From Ignavibacteriota bacterium (GTDB lineage: Bacteria; Bacteroidota; Ignavibacteria; Tepidaquicellales; Tepidaquicellaceae), in contig JAPLFJ010000030.1 in the NCBI GenBank assembly GCA_026390735.1, positions 1-62,495 of the forward strand: a stretch of 62,495 bases of DNA. Reading direction: 5' to 3'. A program made the translations under genes and the position numbers. The notes beneath the pieces are model-generated. The model saw only the letters and a program-made list of their open reading frames with translations. It was not told the origin of the DNA and did no database searches. Below, one piece after another: positions 25,123 to 34,021 of this stretch; the first letter of the stretch is position 1; the number at the start of each line of letters is the position of its first letter.

Positions 25123-25776
25123 ATGAAGAAAATATGTCCATCAATACTCTCTGCTGACTTTGCTAAACTTGCAGAAGAAATCTCTGAGGTTGAAAAAGCA
25201 GGTGCCGATATTATTCATTGTGATATTATGGACGGACATTTTGTGCCTAATATTACATTCGGTGCCGATGTTGTTTCTCACGTGAACACTATCACGGATT
25301 TACCGCTCGATGTACATCTTATGATTGAGAATTCTGACAAGTATGTGGAATCCTTCGCTAAAGCAGGCGCTGATTTCATTTCCGTACATTACGAAAATAA
25401 TCATCATCTTAACAGGCTTGTTGATAAAATCAAATCTCTCGGAGTTAAGGCAGGTGTTGTTTTAAACCCCGCTACTCCTGTTCCAATGCTTAAAAATATT
25501 GTACAATATCTTGACTTCGTTCTTATTATGAGCGTCAATCCGGGTTTCGGCGGACAGAAGTTTATTATGAATGCTGTTGATAAAGTTCTTGAAGTTAAAA
25601 AGATGATTAACGAATTCAATCCTGAATGTCAGATAGAAATTGACGGCGGTATTGGTCTTAACAACATAAAACTTGTTTCCGACGCAGGTGTTGATATGTT
25701 CGTCTGTGGTGCATCGGTCTTTAAATCGGTTGACAGAACCGGTGTAATTAAAGAAATGAAAAGGCTGATATCATAG
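25123..25776 (+). CDS. rpe: Ribulose-phosphate 3-epimerase
   Basis: 217 aa, full family length. A TIM barrel with the metal and phosphate motifs in order: HCDIMDGHFVPNITFG (about residues 34-49), DVHLMIE (about 66-72), MSVNPGFGGQKFI (about 138-150) and IEIDGGIG (about 174-181). It interconverts ribulose 5-phosphate and xylulose 5-phosphate in the pentose phosphate pathway, in the cytoplasm. Its stop codon is followed at once by the ATG of the NAD(P)HX repair gene, so the two are translationally linked. Confidence 0.97.
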   Translation: MKKICPSILSADFAKLAEEISEVEKAGADIIHCDIMDGHFVPNITFGADVVSHVNTITDLPLDVHLMIENSDKYVESFAKAGADFISVHYENNHHLNRLVDKIKSLGVKAGVVLNPATPVPMLKNIVQYLDFVLIMSVNPGFGGQKFIMNAVDKVLEVKKMINEFNPECQIEIDGGIGLNNIKLVSDAGVDMFVCGASVFKSVDRTGVIKEMKRLIS

Positions 25777-27369
25777 ATGAAAAATGTATTCTTTAATACT
25801 GATGTTCTTGCTGCAGAGAAAAAACTGATGGAAAAGTATAGCATCCCGTCAATCGTTCTTATGGAAAACGCAGGGATGAAATCTGCTGAGATTATCTGGG
25901 ATTGTTTCATTAAAGAAAACTGCAGCCGTATCGTTATACTTGCGGGTAAAGGCAATAACGCAGGCGATGGTTACGTAATCGCAAGACACCTGCACTCGAA
26001 AAACCTTTCAGATGATGTTTATGCTCCTATACATATTTTTCAGTGCTATCCTCTCACAGATTTAAAAGGCGATGCTCTCATAAATTTTAATATTGTAAAA
26101 GAATTATTCAGAAGTGATTATTTCGAAATATTCGACGATGCTACTAAACTTATCGATATAACTGAAATTGACAACGAGAAGATTCTTTTTGTCGATGCTG
26201 TATTCGGAATTGGTTTTAAAGGAATACTCGATGAGAAGATAAAGAATATCTTTTCTGATATCACACAATACGTTGACAATAAATTTGTAATAGCGATAGA
26301 TACACCTTCTGGACTTGATGATTATACTTATGCTGATGACTGCCTGAAAGCAGACCTTACAATAACGATGGGTGTCAGAAAGTTTAATACTCTTTTCTAT
26401 TCAGGTAAAGAAGTATCAGGCAGAACAGAGGTTGTTGATATCGGAATATCCACCACAAAGTTTGACGACTATAACGATAAGGAAATATATCTGACTGAAC
26501 TGTACGATACTTTCTTCGATGAAATTCACAGAGGTGTGAATTCACACAAATATAACAACGGTAAGTTATTCGTTCTTGCAGGAAGTGAAGGTTTCTCTGG
26601 TGCTGCATACCTATCTGCACAGTCGGCTCTTCGCACTGGCTGCGGAGCGGTTGTTCTCGGTATTCCTGAAGGATTGAACTCAATAATGGAAGCCAAGACA
26701 ACCGAAGTAATCACCTTGCCGCTCAGGTCGGAGAAGTATCTGACGAATGATTCTTACGATAAGATTAATGATAAAATGGAATGGTCCGATGCTGTGCTGG
26801 TTGGTCCGGGTATCGGCAGGGAAAGCAATACGATGTCTTTCGTAAGGAACCTCGTAAAGAAGTACGATAAGAATTATGTTATCGATGCTGACGGTATTTA
26901 TGCTTTCAAAGGACATCTTGATTGTCTTAAGAAAGAAACCCGTTCAGTGGTATTAACTCCTCACTTCGGTGAGTTTGCAAACCTGCTTGATATTACATCT
27001 GAAGAACTTAAGAAAGATTTTTACAACATATCAAAAGAGTTTGCTCTCAATTACAACGTTATTCTTGTGCTGAAAAATTCACCTACCGTTGTAACAAACG
27101 GTAACGGATTTTATATTAATTCCTGCGGACACGAAAACCTTGCAACTATCGGAAGCGGTGATGTGCTCTCAGGTATCATTGCTTCTTTACTCGGACAGTC
27201 GGGTGATGTTTTCAACAGCAGTATCTCGGGAGTTTTTCTTCACAGTTTCTGCGGCGACAAACTTTACGATAAACTCGGGAACAGCGGGACAATCGCAGGT
27301 GATTTGATTAAACTGATTCCCGAAGCAAAGAATGAAATTATAAAGATTATAAGACAAAACAATAAATGA
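25777..27369 (+). CDS. nnrE-nnrD fusion: Bifunctional NAD(P)H-hydrate epimerase / ADP-dependent dehydratase
   Basis: 530 aa. The N-terminal YjeF_N epimerase domain (1 to about 215) has AGKGNNAGDGYVIARHL and AIDTPSGLD. The C-terminal ribokinase-like dehydratase (about 240-530) has GSEGFSGAAYLSAQSALRTG, VGPGIGR, VIDADG, LTPHFGEFANLL and GSGDVLSGIIASLLG. It repairs hydrated NADH/NADPH, epimerising R-NAD(P)HX and dehydrating S-NAD(P)HX. The fusion is the usual bacterial arrangement. It overlaps nuoN by 4 bp (ATGATAA), indicating coupling. Confidence 0.95.
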   Translation: MKNVFFNTDVLAAEKKLMEKYSIPSIVLMENAGMKSAEIIWDCFIKENCSRIVILAGKGNNAGDGYVIARHLHSKNLSDDVYAPIHIFQCYPLTDLKGDALINFNIVKELFRSDYFEIFDDATKLIDITEIDNEKILFVDAVFGIGFKGILDEKIKNIFSDITQYVDNKFVIAIDTPSGLDDYTYADDCLKADLTITMGVRKFNTLFYSGKEVSGRTEVVDIGISTTKFDDYNDKEIYLTELYDTFFDEIHRGVNSHKYNNGKLFVLAGSEGFSGAAYLSAQSALRTGCGAVVLGIPEGLNSIMEAKTTEVITLPLRSEKYLTNDSYDKINDKMEWSDAVLVGPGIGRESNTMSFVRNLVKKYDKNYVIDADGIYAFKGHLDCLKKETRSVVLTPHFGEFANLLDITSEELKKDFYNISKEFALNYNVILVLKNSPTVVTNGNGFYINSCGHENLATIGSGDVLSGIIASLLGQSGDVFNSSISGVFLHSFCGDKLYDKLGNSGTIAGDLIKLIPEAKNEIIKIIRQNNK

Positions 27370-28802
27370 TAAATTTTAACGACTTAAAAGAAATTATTCC
27401 GCTGATTATTATTGCTGCTTCAGCATTAATATCATTGCTTATTGCCGTGTACTCGAAGAAGTCTGGTATGCCTGTTTATGTTTTCTCTCTGCTGGCAGTT
27501 CTGGCAGCACTGATATTTACAGGATTAAACGTAACAAAAGATGTTATCATCATAAGCGAGATGCTCAGGATAAACCCTTATTCAAACGCATTCTGTATGA
27601 TTGCATTACTCTCGGTTTTTATCACATTCATGGCTTCGAAAGATTATCTTGAGAAACTCGGAATAAACTTCGGAGAATATTATTCTATATTGCTTTTTGC
27701 TCTTTTCGGTATGATGACTATGATTTATGCCAACGATATGCTTACTGTCTTTATCGGACTTGAAACGATGTCAATTTGCTTTTATGTCTTAACCGGACTC
27801 TTAAGAAAGAGAATGAAGTCAAACGAAAGTGCGATGAAGTATTTCCTTCTCGGTGCTTTTATGACAGGCTTTCTTCTTTACGGTATGTCACTCATTTATG
27901 GTGCTACAGGATACACAAACATCACTAAAATATTAGCTACTTATACTGCAATAAGAACTCCGATGTTCTTAATCGGACTGGCTCTCTTTATGATTGGCTT
28001 CTTCTTCAAGATTGGAATCTTCCCGTTCCAGATGTGGATTCCTGATGTTTATGAAGGCGCACCAACTGTGGTTTCTGGGATGATGTCAACTGCGGGAAAG
28101 GTTGCCGCAGTAGGAACACTCATTCCGGTATTAATTACTTTAAATCTTGTTGAGTATAAAATGCTGTTCTCTATACTCGCAACTTTAACGATGCTGTATG
28201 GAAACATAGTCGCCCTTTCGCAGTCTAATCTCAAACGTTTGCTCGCATATTCGTCTATAGCAAGTGCAGGTTACATAATGGTTGGTATTACTTCAATGTC
28301 GGATTTATCTATAAAGGGTATCGCATTCTATCTCCTGGCTTATGTATTTATGCAGCTCGGTGCTTTTATAGTTGTTTCTGTGTTTGAAAATTCAACTCCC
28401 GATGGCAAAGATTTCAGGAACGTTACCTTCGATGAATACAAAGGACTTGCTAAAAGAAGCCCTGTGCTCGCAATTGCTTTAACTGTATTTCTGCTTTCAC
28501 TTGCAGGCATACCGCCGTTTGCAGGCTTCTGGGGTAAATACTATATCTTTTATGCAGCTATTAAATCAGATTTAATCTGGTTATCAGTTATTGCAATCTT
28601 ATTAAGCGTTATATCAGTTTATTACTACCTGAAAGTTATAGTCTATATGTGGTTCAAAGAACCTGAGGGCGAAACTTCAGGCGAAGCAGTACCGGTAAAA
28701 GCATTGTCATACGCAGCAATTATGGTTTCTCTGGCAGGCACATTGTTATTCGGACTTTATCCCGACTTATTCTTCACGTTCTTTAAGTTTTTAATAAAAT
28801 AG
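27366..28802 (+). CDS. nuoN: NADH-quinone oxidoreductase subunit N (orphan)
   Basis: 478 aa, about 14 hydrophobic helices, a Proton_antipo_M (antiporter-like) protein. Diagnostic stretches are KIGIFPFQMWIPDVYEGAPT (about 218-237) and SNLKRLLAYSSIASAGYIMVG (about 285-305), with the conserved membrane lysines of NuoN-type subunits. It is a proton-pumping membrane-arm subunit of complex I. NuoN is normally the last gene of a nuo operon after nuoL and nuoM, but here it sits between NAD(P)HX repair and a propeller gene with no other nuo gene in the window. It may complete a complex encoded elsewhere. Confidence 0.9.
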   Translation: MINFNDLKEIIPLIIIAASALISLLIAVYSKKSGMPVYVFSLLAVLAALIFTGLNVTKDVIIISEMLRINPYSNAFCMIALLSVFITFMASKDYLEKLGINFGEYYSILLFALFGMMTMIYANDMLTVFIGLETMSICFYVLTGLLRKRMKSNESAMKYFLLGAFMTGFLLYGMSLIYGATGYTNITKILATYTAIRTPMFLIGLALFMIGFFFKIGIFPFQMWIPDVYEGAPTVVSGMMSTAGKVAAVGTLIPVLITLNLVEYKMLFSILATLTMLYGNIVALSQSNLKRLLAYSSIASAGYIMVGITSMSDLSIKGIAFYLLAYVFMQLGAFIVVSVFENSTPDGKDFRNVTFDEYKGLAKRSPVLAIALTVFLLSLAGIPPFAGFWGKYYIFYAAIKSDLIWLSVIAILLSVISVYYYLKVIVYMWFKEPEGETSGEAVPVKALSYAAIMVSLAGTLLFGLYPDLFFTFFKFLIK

Positions 28803-28803
28803 T

Positions 28804-29658
28804 ATGTACCTGTTACTCTTTTTGAATCTGTTCCTGTTTAATTCAGACAGTGTTCTTGTTAAGTCGTCTGAAGTAGGGGACTATCTTAATGCCGTTTCTA
28901 CAACATCGGACGGTAAGGGTAACATCTATGTTCTCGACGCAGTTAAGAATGAAATTATAAAGTACGATGAAAACCTGAAGGAAGTAAAACGTGCGGGTAA
29001 AAAGGGATGGGCTAACGGTGAGTTTGATTCTCCTACATCCATCGACGGTTCTTCAGGACTTGAGTTAAACGTTTCCGACGGTAAGAATTACAGAATCCAG
29101 AAGTTTGATTTGAACCTAAGCTATACGGGAGTAATATTTCCTAACTATGAAACATATCAGGATAACTATAAGTACCAGACACCCGTAGCCACTGTTTACA
29201 TAAATCCGTATCTGTATGCCATAGACGGTGAAAACAACAGGATTGTTACATACCAGAGCCAGACACAGAGTATGTGGATTCCTGCTTTTTCTTTCGGTGG
29301 CTTTCAGTCTGCACAGAAACCTATGGCAAAACCTACTAAGATTGTCAGAGACGGTTTCAATAATATTTACATTCTGGACAAGAAACTCCACACTGTTTTC
29401 AAGTACGATAACTTCGGTAACTATTTCAACTCATTCGAAAATGAAAAGATAATCTCTATCTCTGCATTCAACAACACTTTGTTCATCCTTACGGATTCTG
29501 AAGTACTCGTTTATGATGCCAAAAGAAATGCTTTCACCGATAAAATACTTTTTACAGAGAAAATAAATACTGAAAAGATACAGGATTTTATGGTTTTTTC
29601 TTCCTCTAAATTTTATATACTTGAGAGAAACAAACTTATCGAACTTATTTTAAAATAA
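28804..29658 (+). CDS. NHL-like beta-propeller protein, probably exported
   Basis: 284 aa. A short hydrophobic N-terminus (MYLLLFLNLFLFNSD) may be a signal peptide. The rest shows propeller strands with NHL-type turns: DGKGNIYVLDAVKNEIIKYD (about 36-55), NVSDGKNYRIQKFD, PYLYAIDGENNRIVTY and DGFNNIYILDKKLHTVFKYD. No catalytic motif is seen, and scaffold or ligand-binding roles are typical for such folds. It begins immediately after nuoN stops and ends 15 bp before ssb, so it belongs to the operon. Specific function not recognised. Confidence 0.75.
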   Translation: MYLLLFLNLFLFNSDSVLVKSSEVGDYLNAVSTTSDGKGNIYVLDAVKNEIIKYDENLKEVKRAGKKGWANGEFDSPTSIDGSSGLELNVSDGKNYRIQKFDLNLSYTGVIFPNYETYQDNYKYQTPVATVYINPYLYAIDGENNRIVTYQSQTQSMWIPAFSFGGFQSAQKPMAKPTKIVRDGFNNIYILDKKLHTVFKYDNFGNYFNSFENEKIISISAFNNTLFILTDSEVLVYDAKRNAFTDKILFTEKINTEKIQDFMVFSSSKFYILERNKLIELILK

Positions 29659-29673
29659 CTTAAAATTTGCATT

Positions 29674-30087
29674 ATGTCAAAATCACTAAACAAAGTAACT
29701 TTAATAGGGCATTTGGGGAAAGATCCTGAGTTAAAATTTACGGCTGATGGTACTGCTTATGCACGATTTAGTGTGGCTACGAGTGATACTTATAAAAATA
29801 AAGAGGGTAAGGATGTAGACAGGACTGAATGGCACAACATTACTGTCTGGAGAAAACTGGCGGAGATTTGCGCCCAGTATTTAAAGAAAGGTTCGAAGAT
29901 TTACATGGAAGGCAGAATCAGAAGCTATGTTGACTCTAAAGATGATAGTAAGAAATATTATGGCGTGGAAATGACAGAGATGATTATGCTCGATAATAAG
30001 AAGGCCGAGAAAACGGATGGTGTAAAAGATTCTGCACCAGATAATTTCATGCCTGAGCCTAAGGGTGAAGACGATTTACCATTTTAA
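29674..30087 (+). CDS. ssb: Single-stranded DNA-binding protein
   Basis: 137 aa. OB fold with NKVTLIGHLGKDPELKF at the N-terminus, WHNITVWRKLAE (about 53-64) and GSKIYMEGRIR, then a flexible linker and the acidic tip DDLPF that docks replication and repair partners. It is a normal-length bacterial SSB. It lies between the NHL-like gene and pgsA, not next to rpsF/rpsR as is common, so it may be one of two ssb genes in the genome. Confidence 0.96.
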   Translation: MSKSLNKVTLIGHLGKDPELKFTADGTAYARFSVATSDTYKNKEGKDVDRTEWHNITVWRKLAEICAQYLKKGSKIYMEGRIRSYVDSKDDSKKYYGVEMTEMIMLDNKKAEKTDGVKDSAPDNFMPEPKGEDDLPF

Positions 30088-30109
30088 TCATTAAAACAAG
30101 AACCGGAGT

Positions 30110-30697
30110 ATGACAATCCCAAATATTCTTTCAATAATCAGGATTATCCTATCTCCGGTTTTTCTTATATTTTTTCTGAAAGACGATCCTGTCAGCAGGA
30201 GAATTTCTCTTGTCATTTTCTTCGTTGCTGTTCTAACCGACTGGTACGACGGCTGGCACGCGAGGAAATACAAGTCTGTCACAAGTCTCGGAATATTCTT
30301 AGACCCTCTCGCAGATAAGGTTCTTACTTCATTCGCATTCTACCTTTTCTACGCTCTTGGCTTTATGCCGTTATGGATGCTTGTGATTATTGTAGCCCGT
30401 GATATATTCGTTACTTTCATACGTTCATACGATGAATACAAAGGACTTATTATGAAAACTTCTTTTGTGGCAAAGACTAAAACGTTTATTCAGATGACTT
30501 ATCTCTTCCTGATATTATCACTGCTGATTCTGGTTACTTATCCAATCGGTGAAGCTAATGTCACAGCTATAAATGATTTTATATTCAAATCACAGATAAA
30601 TTATTATCTGCTTCTCCTTGTAACAGGTTTAACTCTATACACTGGTATCGATTATTTACTAAAGAAACAGTACATCGCAAAGAATGAGATTAATTAA
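30110..30697 (+). CDS. pgsA: CDP-diacylglycerol--glycerol-3-phosphate 3-phosphatidyltransferase
   Basis: 195 aa integral membrane protein. The CDP-alcohol phosphotransferase motif D-G-x2-A-R-x8-G-x3-D-x3-D is complete (DGWHARKYKSVTSLGIFLDP then LAD). It makes phosphatidylglycerol phosphate from CDP-DAG and glycerol 3-phosphate. The next gene, pgpA, overlaps it by 14 bp and encodes the following step, so the pair makes phosphatidylglycerol. CCGGAG precedes the ATG closely. Confidence 0.94.
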   Translation: MTIPNILSIIRIILSPVFLIFFLKDDPVSRRISLVIFFVAVLTDWYDGWHARKYKSVTSLGIFLDPLADKVLTSFAFYLFYALGFMPLWMLVIIVARDIFVTFIRSYDEYKGLIMKTSFVAKTKTFIQMTYLFLILSLLILVTYPIGEANVTAINDFIFKSQINYYLLLLVTGLTLYTGIDYLLKKQYIAKNEIN

Positions 30698-31199
30698 AAC
30701 CAAAAAGATAGTAGATGAAAACGTTAAGATAGACTTTTTCACTATGTTTCTTGCCTCTGCATTTTTCACAGGGTACTTTCCCGTTGCAAGCGGAACTGTC
30801 GGGAGTTTGTTCGCAGTGTTGTTTGTTTTAATCCCGGGATTCTATTCTCCCGTCGTACTTCTGACTCTCTCATTAATCTTCTTCTTCGTGGGAATTGTAG
30901 TCTCTAACAGGATGATGCAGAGATACGGAGAAGATCCTTCAGTAGTCGTTATTGACGAAGTGGTAGGCGTGTGGATTAGTTTATTCATTATTACAATGTT
31001 CGGTTACGATAACCTGTTCCTTGTTTCTGTATTATCATTCCTGACTTTCAGGGTGTTCGATATTCTTAAAGTGTATCCGGGGAATTATTTTGACAGGATG
31101 AACAGCGGTGTTGGTATTATGATGGATGATGTGGTAGCAGGTGTCTACAGCGGATTCGCTTCCGTTTTATTAATCAAAGTTTATTTAGGTTTATGGTAA
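30684..31199 (+). CDS. pgpA: Phosphatidylglycerophosphatase A
   Basis: 171 aa, four hydrophobic segments. PgpA signature: GYFPVASGTVGSL (about 30-42) and VVIDEVVGVWISL (about 93-105), with DVVAGVYSG near the C-terminus (about 149-157). It removes phosphate from phosphatidylglycerol phosphate. It overlaps pgsA by 14 bp and cinA by 7 bp; such overlaps suggest strict co-expression. Confidence 0.94.
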   Translation: MRLIKTKKIVDENVKIDFFTMFLASAFFTGYFPVASGTVGSLFAVLFVLIPGFYSPVVLLTLSLIFFFVGIVVSNRMMQRYGEDPSVVVIDEVVGVWISLFIITMFGYDNLFLVSVLSFLTFRVFDILKVYPGNYFDRMNSGVGIMMDDVVAGVYSGFASVLLIKVYLGLW

Positions 31200-32446
31200 C
31201 AGCAAAGGTAATATCTATAGGTGATGAAATATTAATAGGGCAGATTGTTAACACAAATGCCTCATACATTAATGACAAACTTTTCTCAATCGGCGTTCAG
31301 GTTAAAAAGGTTGTTACAATAGGCGATAACAGAGAAGACCTTTTCCACGAACTTCATGACTCAATGCAGAATTATGATATTACTCTCATCACTGGCGGAC
31401 TCGGTCCGACTCACGACGACATAACAAAACCAATCCTTGTCGATTTCTTCAAAGATGAACTTATTCTCGATGAAGAAGTCCTCGTGAAAGTGAGAAGTAT
31501 CTTTGAAAGCAGAAACGTAGTTATGCCCGAGACAAACTTAGGACAGGCAATGAAACCTTCACGTTCAAAAGTTATCTGGAATGACAACGGCACCGCTCCA
31601 GGAATTTATATGGAAGAAGAAGGACGTGTCTTCATCGCAATGCCGGGTGTGCCTTTTGAAATGAAAGCAATGATGGAAAATTCTGTTCTTTATCTTTTAA
31701 AAGCAAAGTTTCTTCAGAATCCGGAATACGTTCTCAGGAATAAAACACTTTTAACCACTGGCATCGGTGAATCTTTCCTCTTTGAAAGTATCGGTGACCT
31801 TAATGAACTTCTGCAGGGACAGAAAATGGCATTCCTGCCTTCTCCTTACGGAGTGAGATTAAGAATGGACGTGAAAGCTGCTACTGATGCAGAGGCAGAA
31901 GAAGAGATTACAAGAATAGAAAAAGGATTGTATGAAAAAGTCGGAGAATTTATTTACGGAGCAAACGAAGACCTTCTCGAAAAAACAGTAGGGGACTTGC
32001 TCAGGGATAAAGGTCTGACTCTCGCAACTGCAGAATCGTGCACAGGCGGTTTCATCTCGCAGAGAATCACAGACATCAGCGGAAGTTCAGAATACTATAA
32101 AGGCGGAGTAATATCTTATTCAAACGAAGCAAAGGAAAACATTATAAATGTAGATAGAAATACTCTGGTAAATTACGGCGCAGTCAGCAGCGAAACTGCT
32201 GTCGAAATGGCTGTTGGTGTTAAAAAGACAATGAATGCCGATGTGGGTATCTCCGCAACAGGAATTGCAGGTCCCACAGGTGCAACCGAAACAAAACCGA
32301 TCGGACTCACATACATTGCAATATCTATTGGTGATAAAGTATACTCAAAAGAATTATTCCTTGGCGATAACCGCCACCGTAACAGAATCCGTGCCGCTCA
32401 GGCAGCACTCAATATGCTAAGAAAAGAACTCCTGCTAATTAAGTAG
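31193..32446 (+). CDS. cinA: CinA-family nicotinamide-nucleotide amidase
   Basis: 417 aa, two domains. The N-terminal MoCF/COG1058 domain (1 to about 170) has ISIGDEILIGQIVNTNA and TGGLGPTHDDITKP. The C-terminal PncC deamidase domain (about 260-417) has LATAESCTGGFISQRITD, SYSNEAKE and GISATGIAGPTG. It is known to deamidate NMN to NaMN in the NAD salvage cycle, and the N-terminal domain acts as an ADP-ribose pyrophosphatase in studied members. With nnrE-nnrD upstream, this gives the operon two pyridine-nucleotide maintenance functions. Confidence 0.94.
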   Translation: MVTAKVISIGDEILIGQIVNTNASYINDKLFSIGVQVKKVVTIGDNREDLFHELHDSMQNYDITLITGGLGPTHDDITKPILVDFFKDELILDEEVLVKVRSIFESRNVVMPETNLGQAMKPSRSKVIWNDNGTAPGIYMEEEGRVFIAMPGVPFEMKAMMENSVLYLLKAKFLQNPEYVLRNKTLLTTGIGESFLFESIGDLNELLQGQKMAFLPSPYGVRLRMDVKAATDAEAEEEITRIEKGLYEKVGEFIYGANEDLLEKTVGDLLRDKGLTLATAESCTGGFISQRITDISGSSEYYKGGVISYSNEAKENIINVDRNTLVNYGAVSSETAVEMAVGVKKTMNADVGISATGIAGPTGATETKPIGLTYIAISIGDKVYSKELFLGDNRHRNRIRAAQAALNMLRKELLLIK

Positions 32447-32703
32447 TCTTTCTCTTTACTAATAAAAATCTTTTACGTTCTTTGGCTTATTGTTATTTTG
32501 TAATATGGTGTTTTTGTGGTGAAATATTTAAACCTAAAAAATCTCTGCGCGTTCTTTGCGTCCGCCATCTTGCTGGGCGGATGTTCTCTTTGACTCCTCT
32601 GTGCACTCTGTGAACCTATTCTAAAACTCTCTTATCTCTTTGCCTGAAAAAGCTCTGTGCTCTCTGTGTGCTCTGCGGTAAAATTCTTTTAAAACCTTTT
32701 TCC
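32447..32703. other. Convergent spacer with CTCTGTG-type low-complexity repeat and hairpin
   Basis: No gene. From about 32541 to 32681 the DNA alternates short units such as TCTCTGCGCGTTCTTTGCG, CTCTGTGCACTCTGTG and CTCTGTGTGCTCTGCGG. In the middle lies TCCGCC (32561-32566) ... GGCGGA (32576-32581), a hairpin with the same stem as the intergenic palindromic elements of the T9SS island. It separates cinA (+) from the SpoU methyltransferase (-). Confidence 0.65.
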
Positions 32704-33474
32704 TTATCTTAACGCCCTTCTAAAATCACTTATCAGTATCCCCGCCGACACAGCCACATTCAGCGACTCGCACTCAGTATACGACTCTATCTTTATCTGC
32801 CTGTAATCTTTATTCTCCTGAATATCATAAGAAACACCATTCGCCTCATTACCAAAAACCAACACGCACTTATCCGTTTTTACTCCCGTGCCAAGAGGTT
32901 TCCCGTCAAGAGAAGTAACATAAACATCAAATCCGCTCTTCGAAAGACTCTCAAGCTTCGTCTTCAGATTAACATCAGTCTCAATACTGAGATGAAACAG
33001 CGAACCCTGAGTCGATCGTATAGTCTTCGGATTAAATATGTCCGCTGAGTTTTCGCTTATCAGCACTTTATCCACACCAAACCAGTAACACGTCCGCAGA
33101 ATTGTTCCAAGGTTTCCAGGGTCATTAATATTTTCCAGCGCTACAACAAACCTGTTCTGTTCGTTCGAATAAATCATCTTCTTCTCAATCACTGCAAGAA
33201 TTCCCTGCGGCGACTTGGTATCGCAGAGTTTATCGAACTTAGCACGGTTTAAGGTATGAATATTAAAACCCGCAACCTTTTCTTCTAGATCATAATTCTG
33301 ATAATCGTTTCTCGCAATAATATATTTTACGTTTTCATTCGGTAAATCAGATTTCAGGTATTCGTCAATCAGATGTTCGCCTTCAATCACGTAAAGATTA
33401 TTAATGTCCCTGAACTTTTTGTTCTGCAGGCTTCCGATTAATTTCAGTTCGTTATTCGTTAAAGTATCACTCAT
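32704..33474 (-). CDS. TrmH/SpoU-family RNA 2'-O-methyltransferase
   Basis: 256 aa. An N-terminal substrate-binding region (residues 1 to about 100, KKFRDINNLYVIEGEHLIDEYL) precedes a SPOUT knot domain. SpoU motifs: NINDPGNLGTILRT (motif 1), FGNEANGVSYDI (motif 2) and IKIESYTECESLNVAVSAGI (motif 3). It uses SAM to methylate ribose in rRNA or tRNA; the position cannot be read. It starts inside the last 8 bp of the upstream queD-like gene on the same strand, so the two are coupled. Confidence 0.92.
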   Translation of the reverse strand: MSDTLTNNELKLIGSLQNKKFRDINNLYVIEGEHLIDEYLKSDLPNENVKYIIARNDYQNYDLEEKVAGFNIHTLNRAKFDKLCDTKSPQGILAVIEKKMIYSNEQNRFVVALENINDPGNLGTILRTCYWFGVDKVLISENSADIFNPKTIRSTQGSLFHLSIETDVNLKTKLESLSKSGFDVYVTSLDGKPLGTGVKTDKCVLVFGNEANGVSYDIQENKDYRQIKIESYTECESLNVAVSAGILISDFRRALR

Positions 33475-33874
33475 CGCCTTTATAGATTACAAAGTTCTTT
33501 TCGGTCTCGTAAAGTTTTATTGAGTAAAGCCTGTGATTGTCAGCTTTCAGTACATCCTTCAGTTCTTTCCAGAAGACCATTGCCATATTTTCTGTAGTGG
33601 GAATTATGCTCTTAAAGATTCCCACATCGTTCAGGAATTTATGGTCAACTATGTTAATCACTTTATCCAGTAATATCTCATTCAGTTTCTTCAGGTCCAT
33701 CACGTAACCGCTTTTGGGATTAATTTCGCCCGCCAGTGTAACTTCCATATAGTAGTTATGTCCGTGGAAAGAATTGCACTTCCCGAACAGTACTTCATTC
33801 TCTTCCTTCGATAGGTTTTTGTTGTGAAGCGTATGTGAAGCCGAAAAATGTTCGCGTCTTGTTATGTATAGCAT
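33467..33874 (-). CDS. queD: 6-carboxytetrahydropterin synthase / 6-pyruvoyl-tetrahydropterin synthase family
   Basis: 135 aa. T-fold enzyme with zinc histidines (HFSASH near residue 9 and HGHNY near 38), a Cys before the second pair (KCNSFHGH) as in QueD, DHKFLN (about 76) and the PTTENMA motif (about 91-97). It most likely converts dihydroneopterin triphosphate to 6-carboxytetrahydropterin in queuosine synthesis; a pterin role is possible because no other queuosine gene is nearby. Coupled to the SpoU methyltransferase by an 8-bp overlap. Divergently placed from the TolC operon. Confidence 0.88.
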   Translation of the reverse strand: MLYITRREHFSASHTLHNKNLSKEENEVLFGKCNSFHGHNYYMEVTLAGEINPKSGYVMDLKKLNEILLDKVINIVDHKFLNDVGIFKSIIPTTENMAMVFWKELKDVLKADNHRLYSIKLYETEKNFVIYKGDE

Positions 33875-34021
33875 ATAATGTTTAATTCAGTTAATTTTTC
33901 ACAATATTATGAAATTCTGAATTAAAAATAAGGATAAAAGAAAAAGTTTTATTTTAAGCCCTGAAATGAAACCTTTTGTCCTTTAAATCGTTTAATTAAC
34001 TAGTAATAAATTTAATTATAT

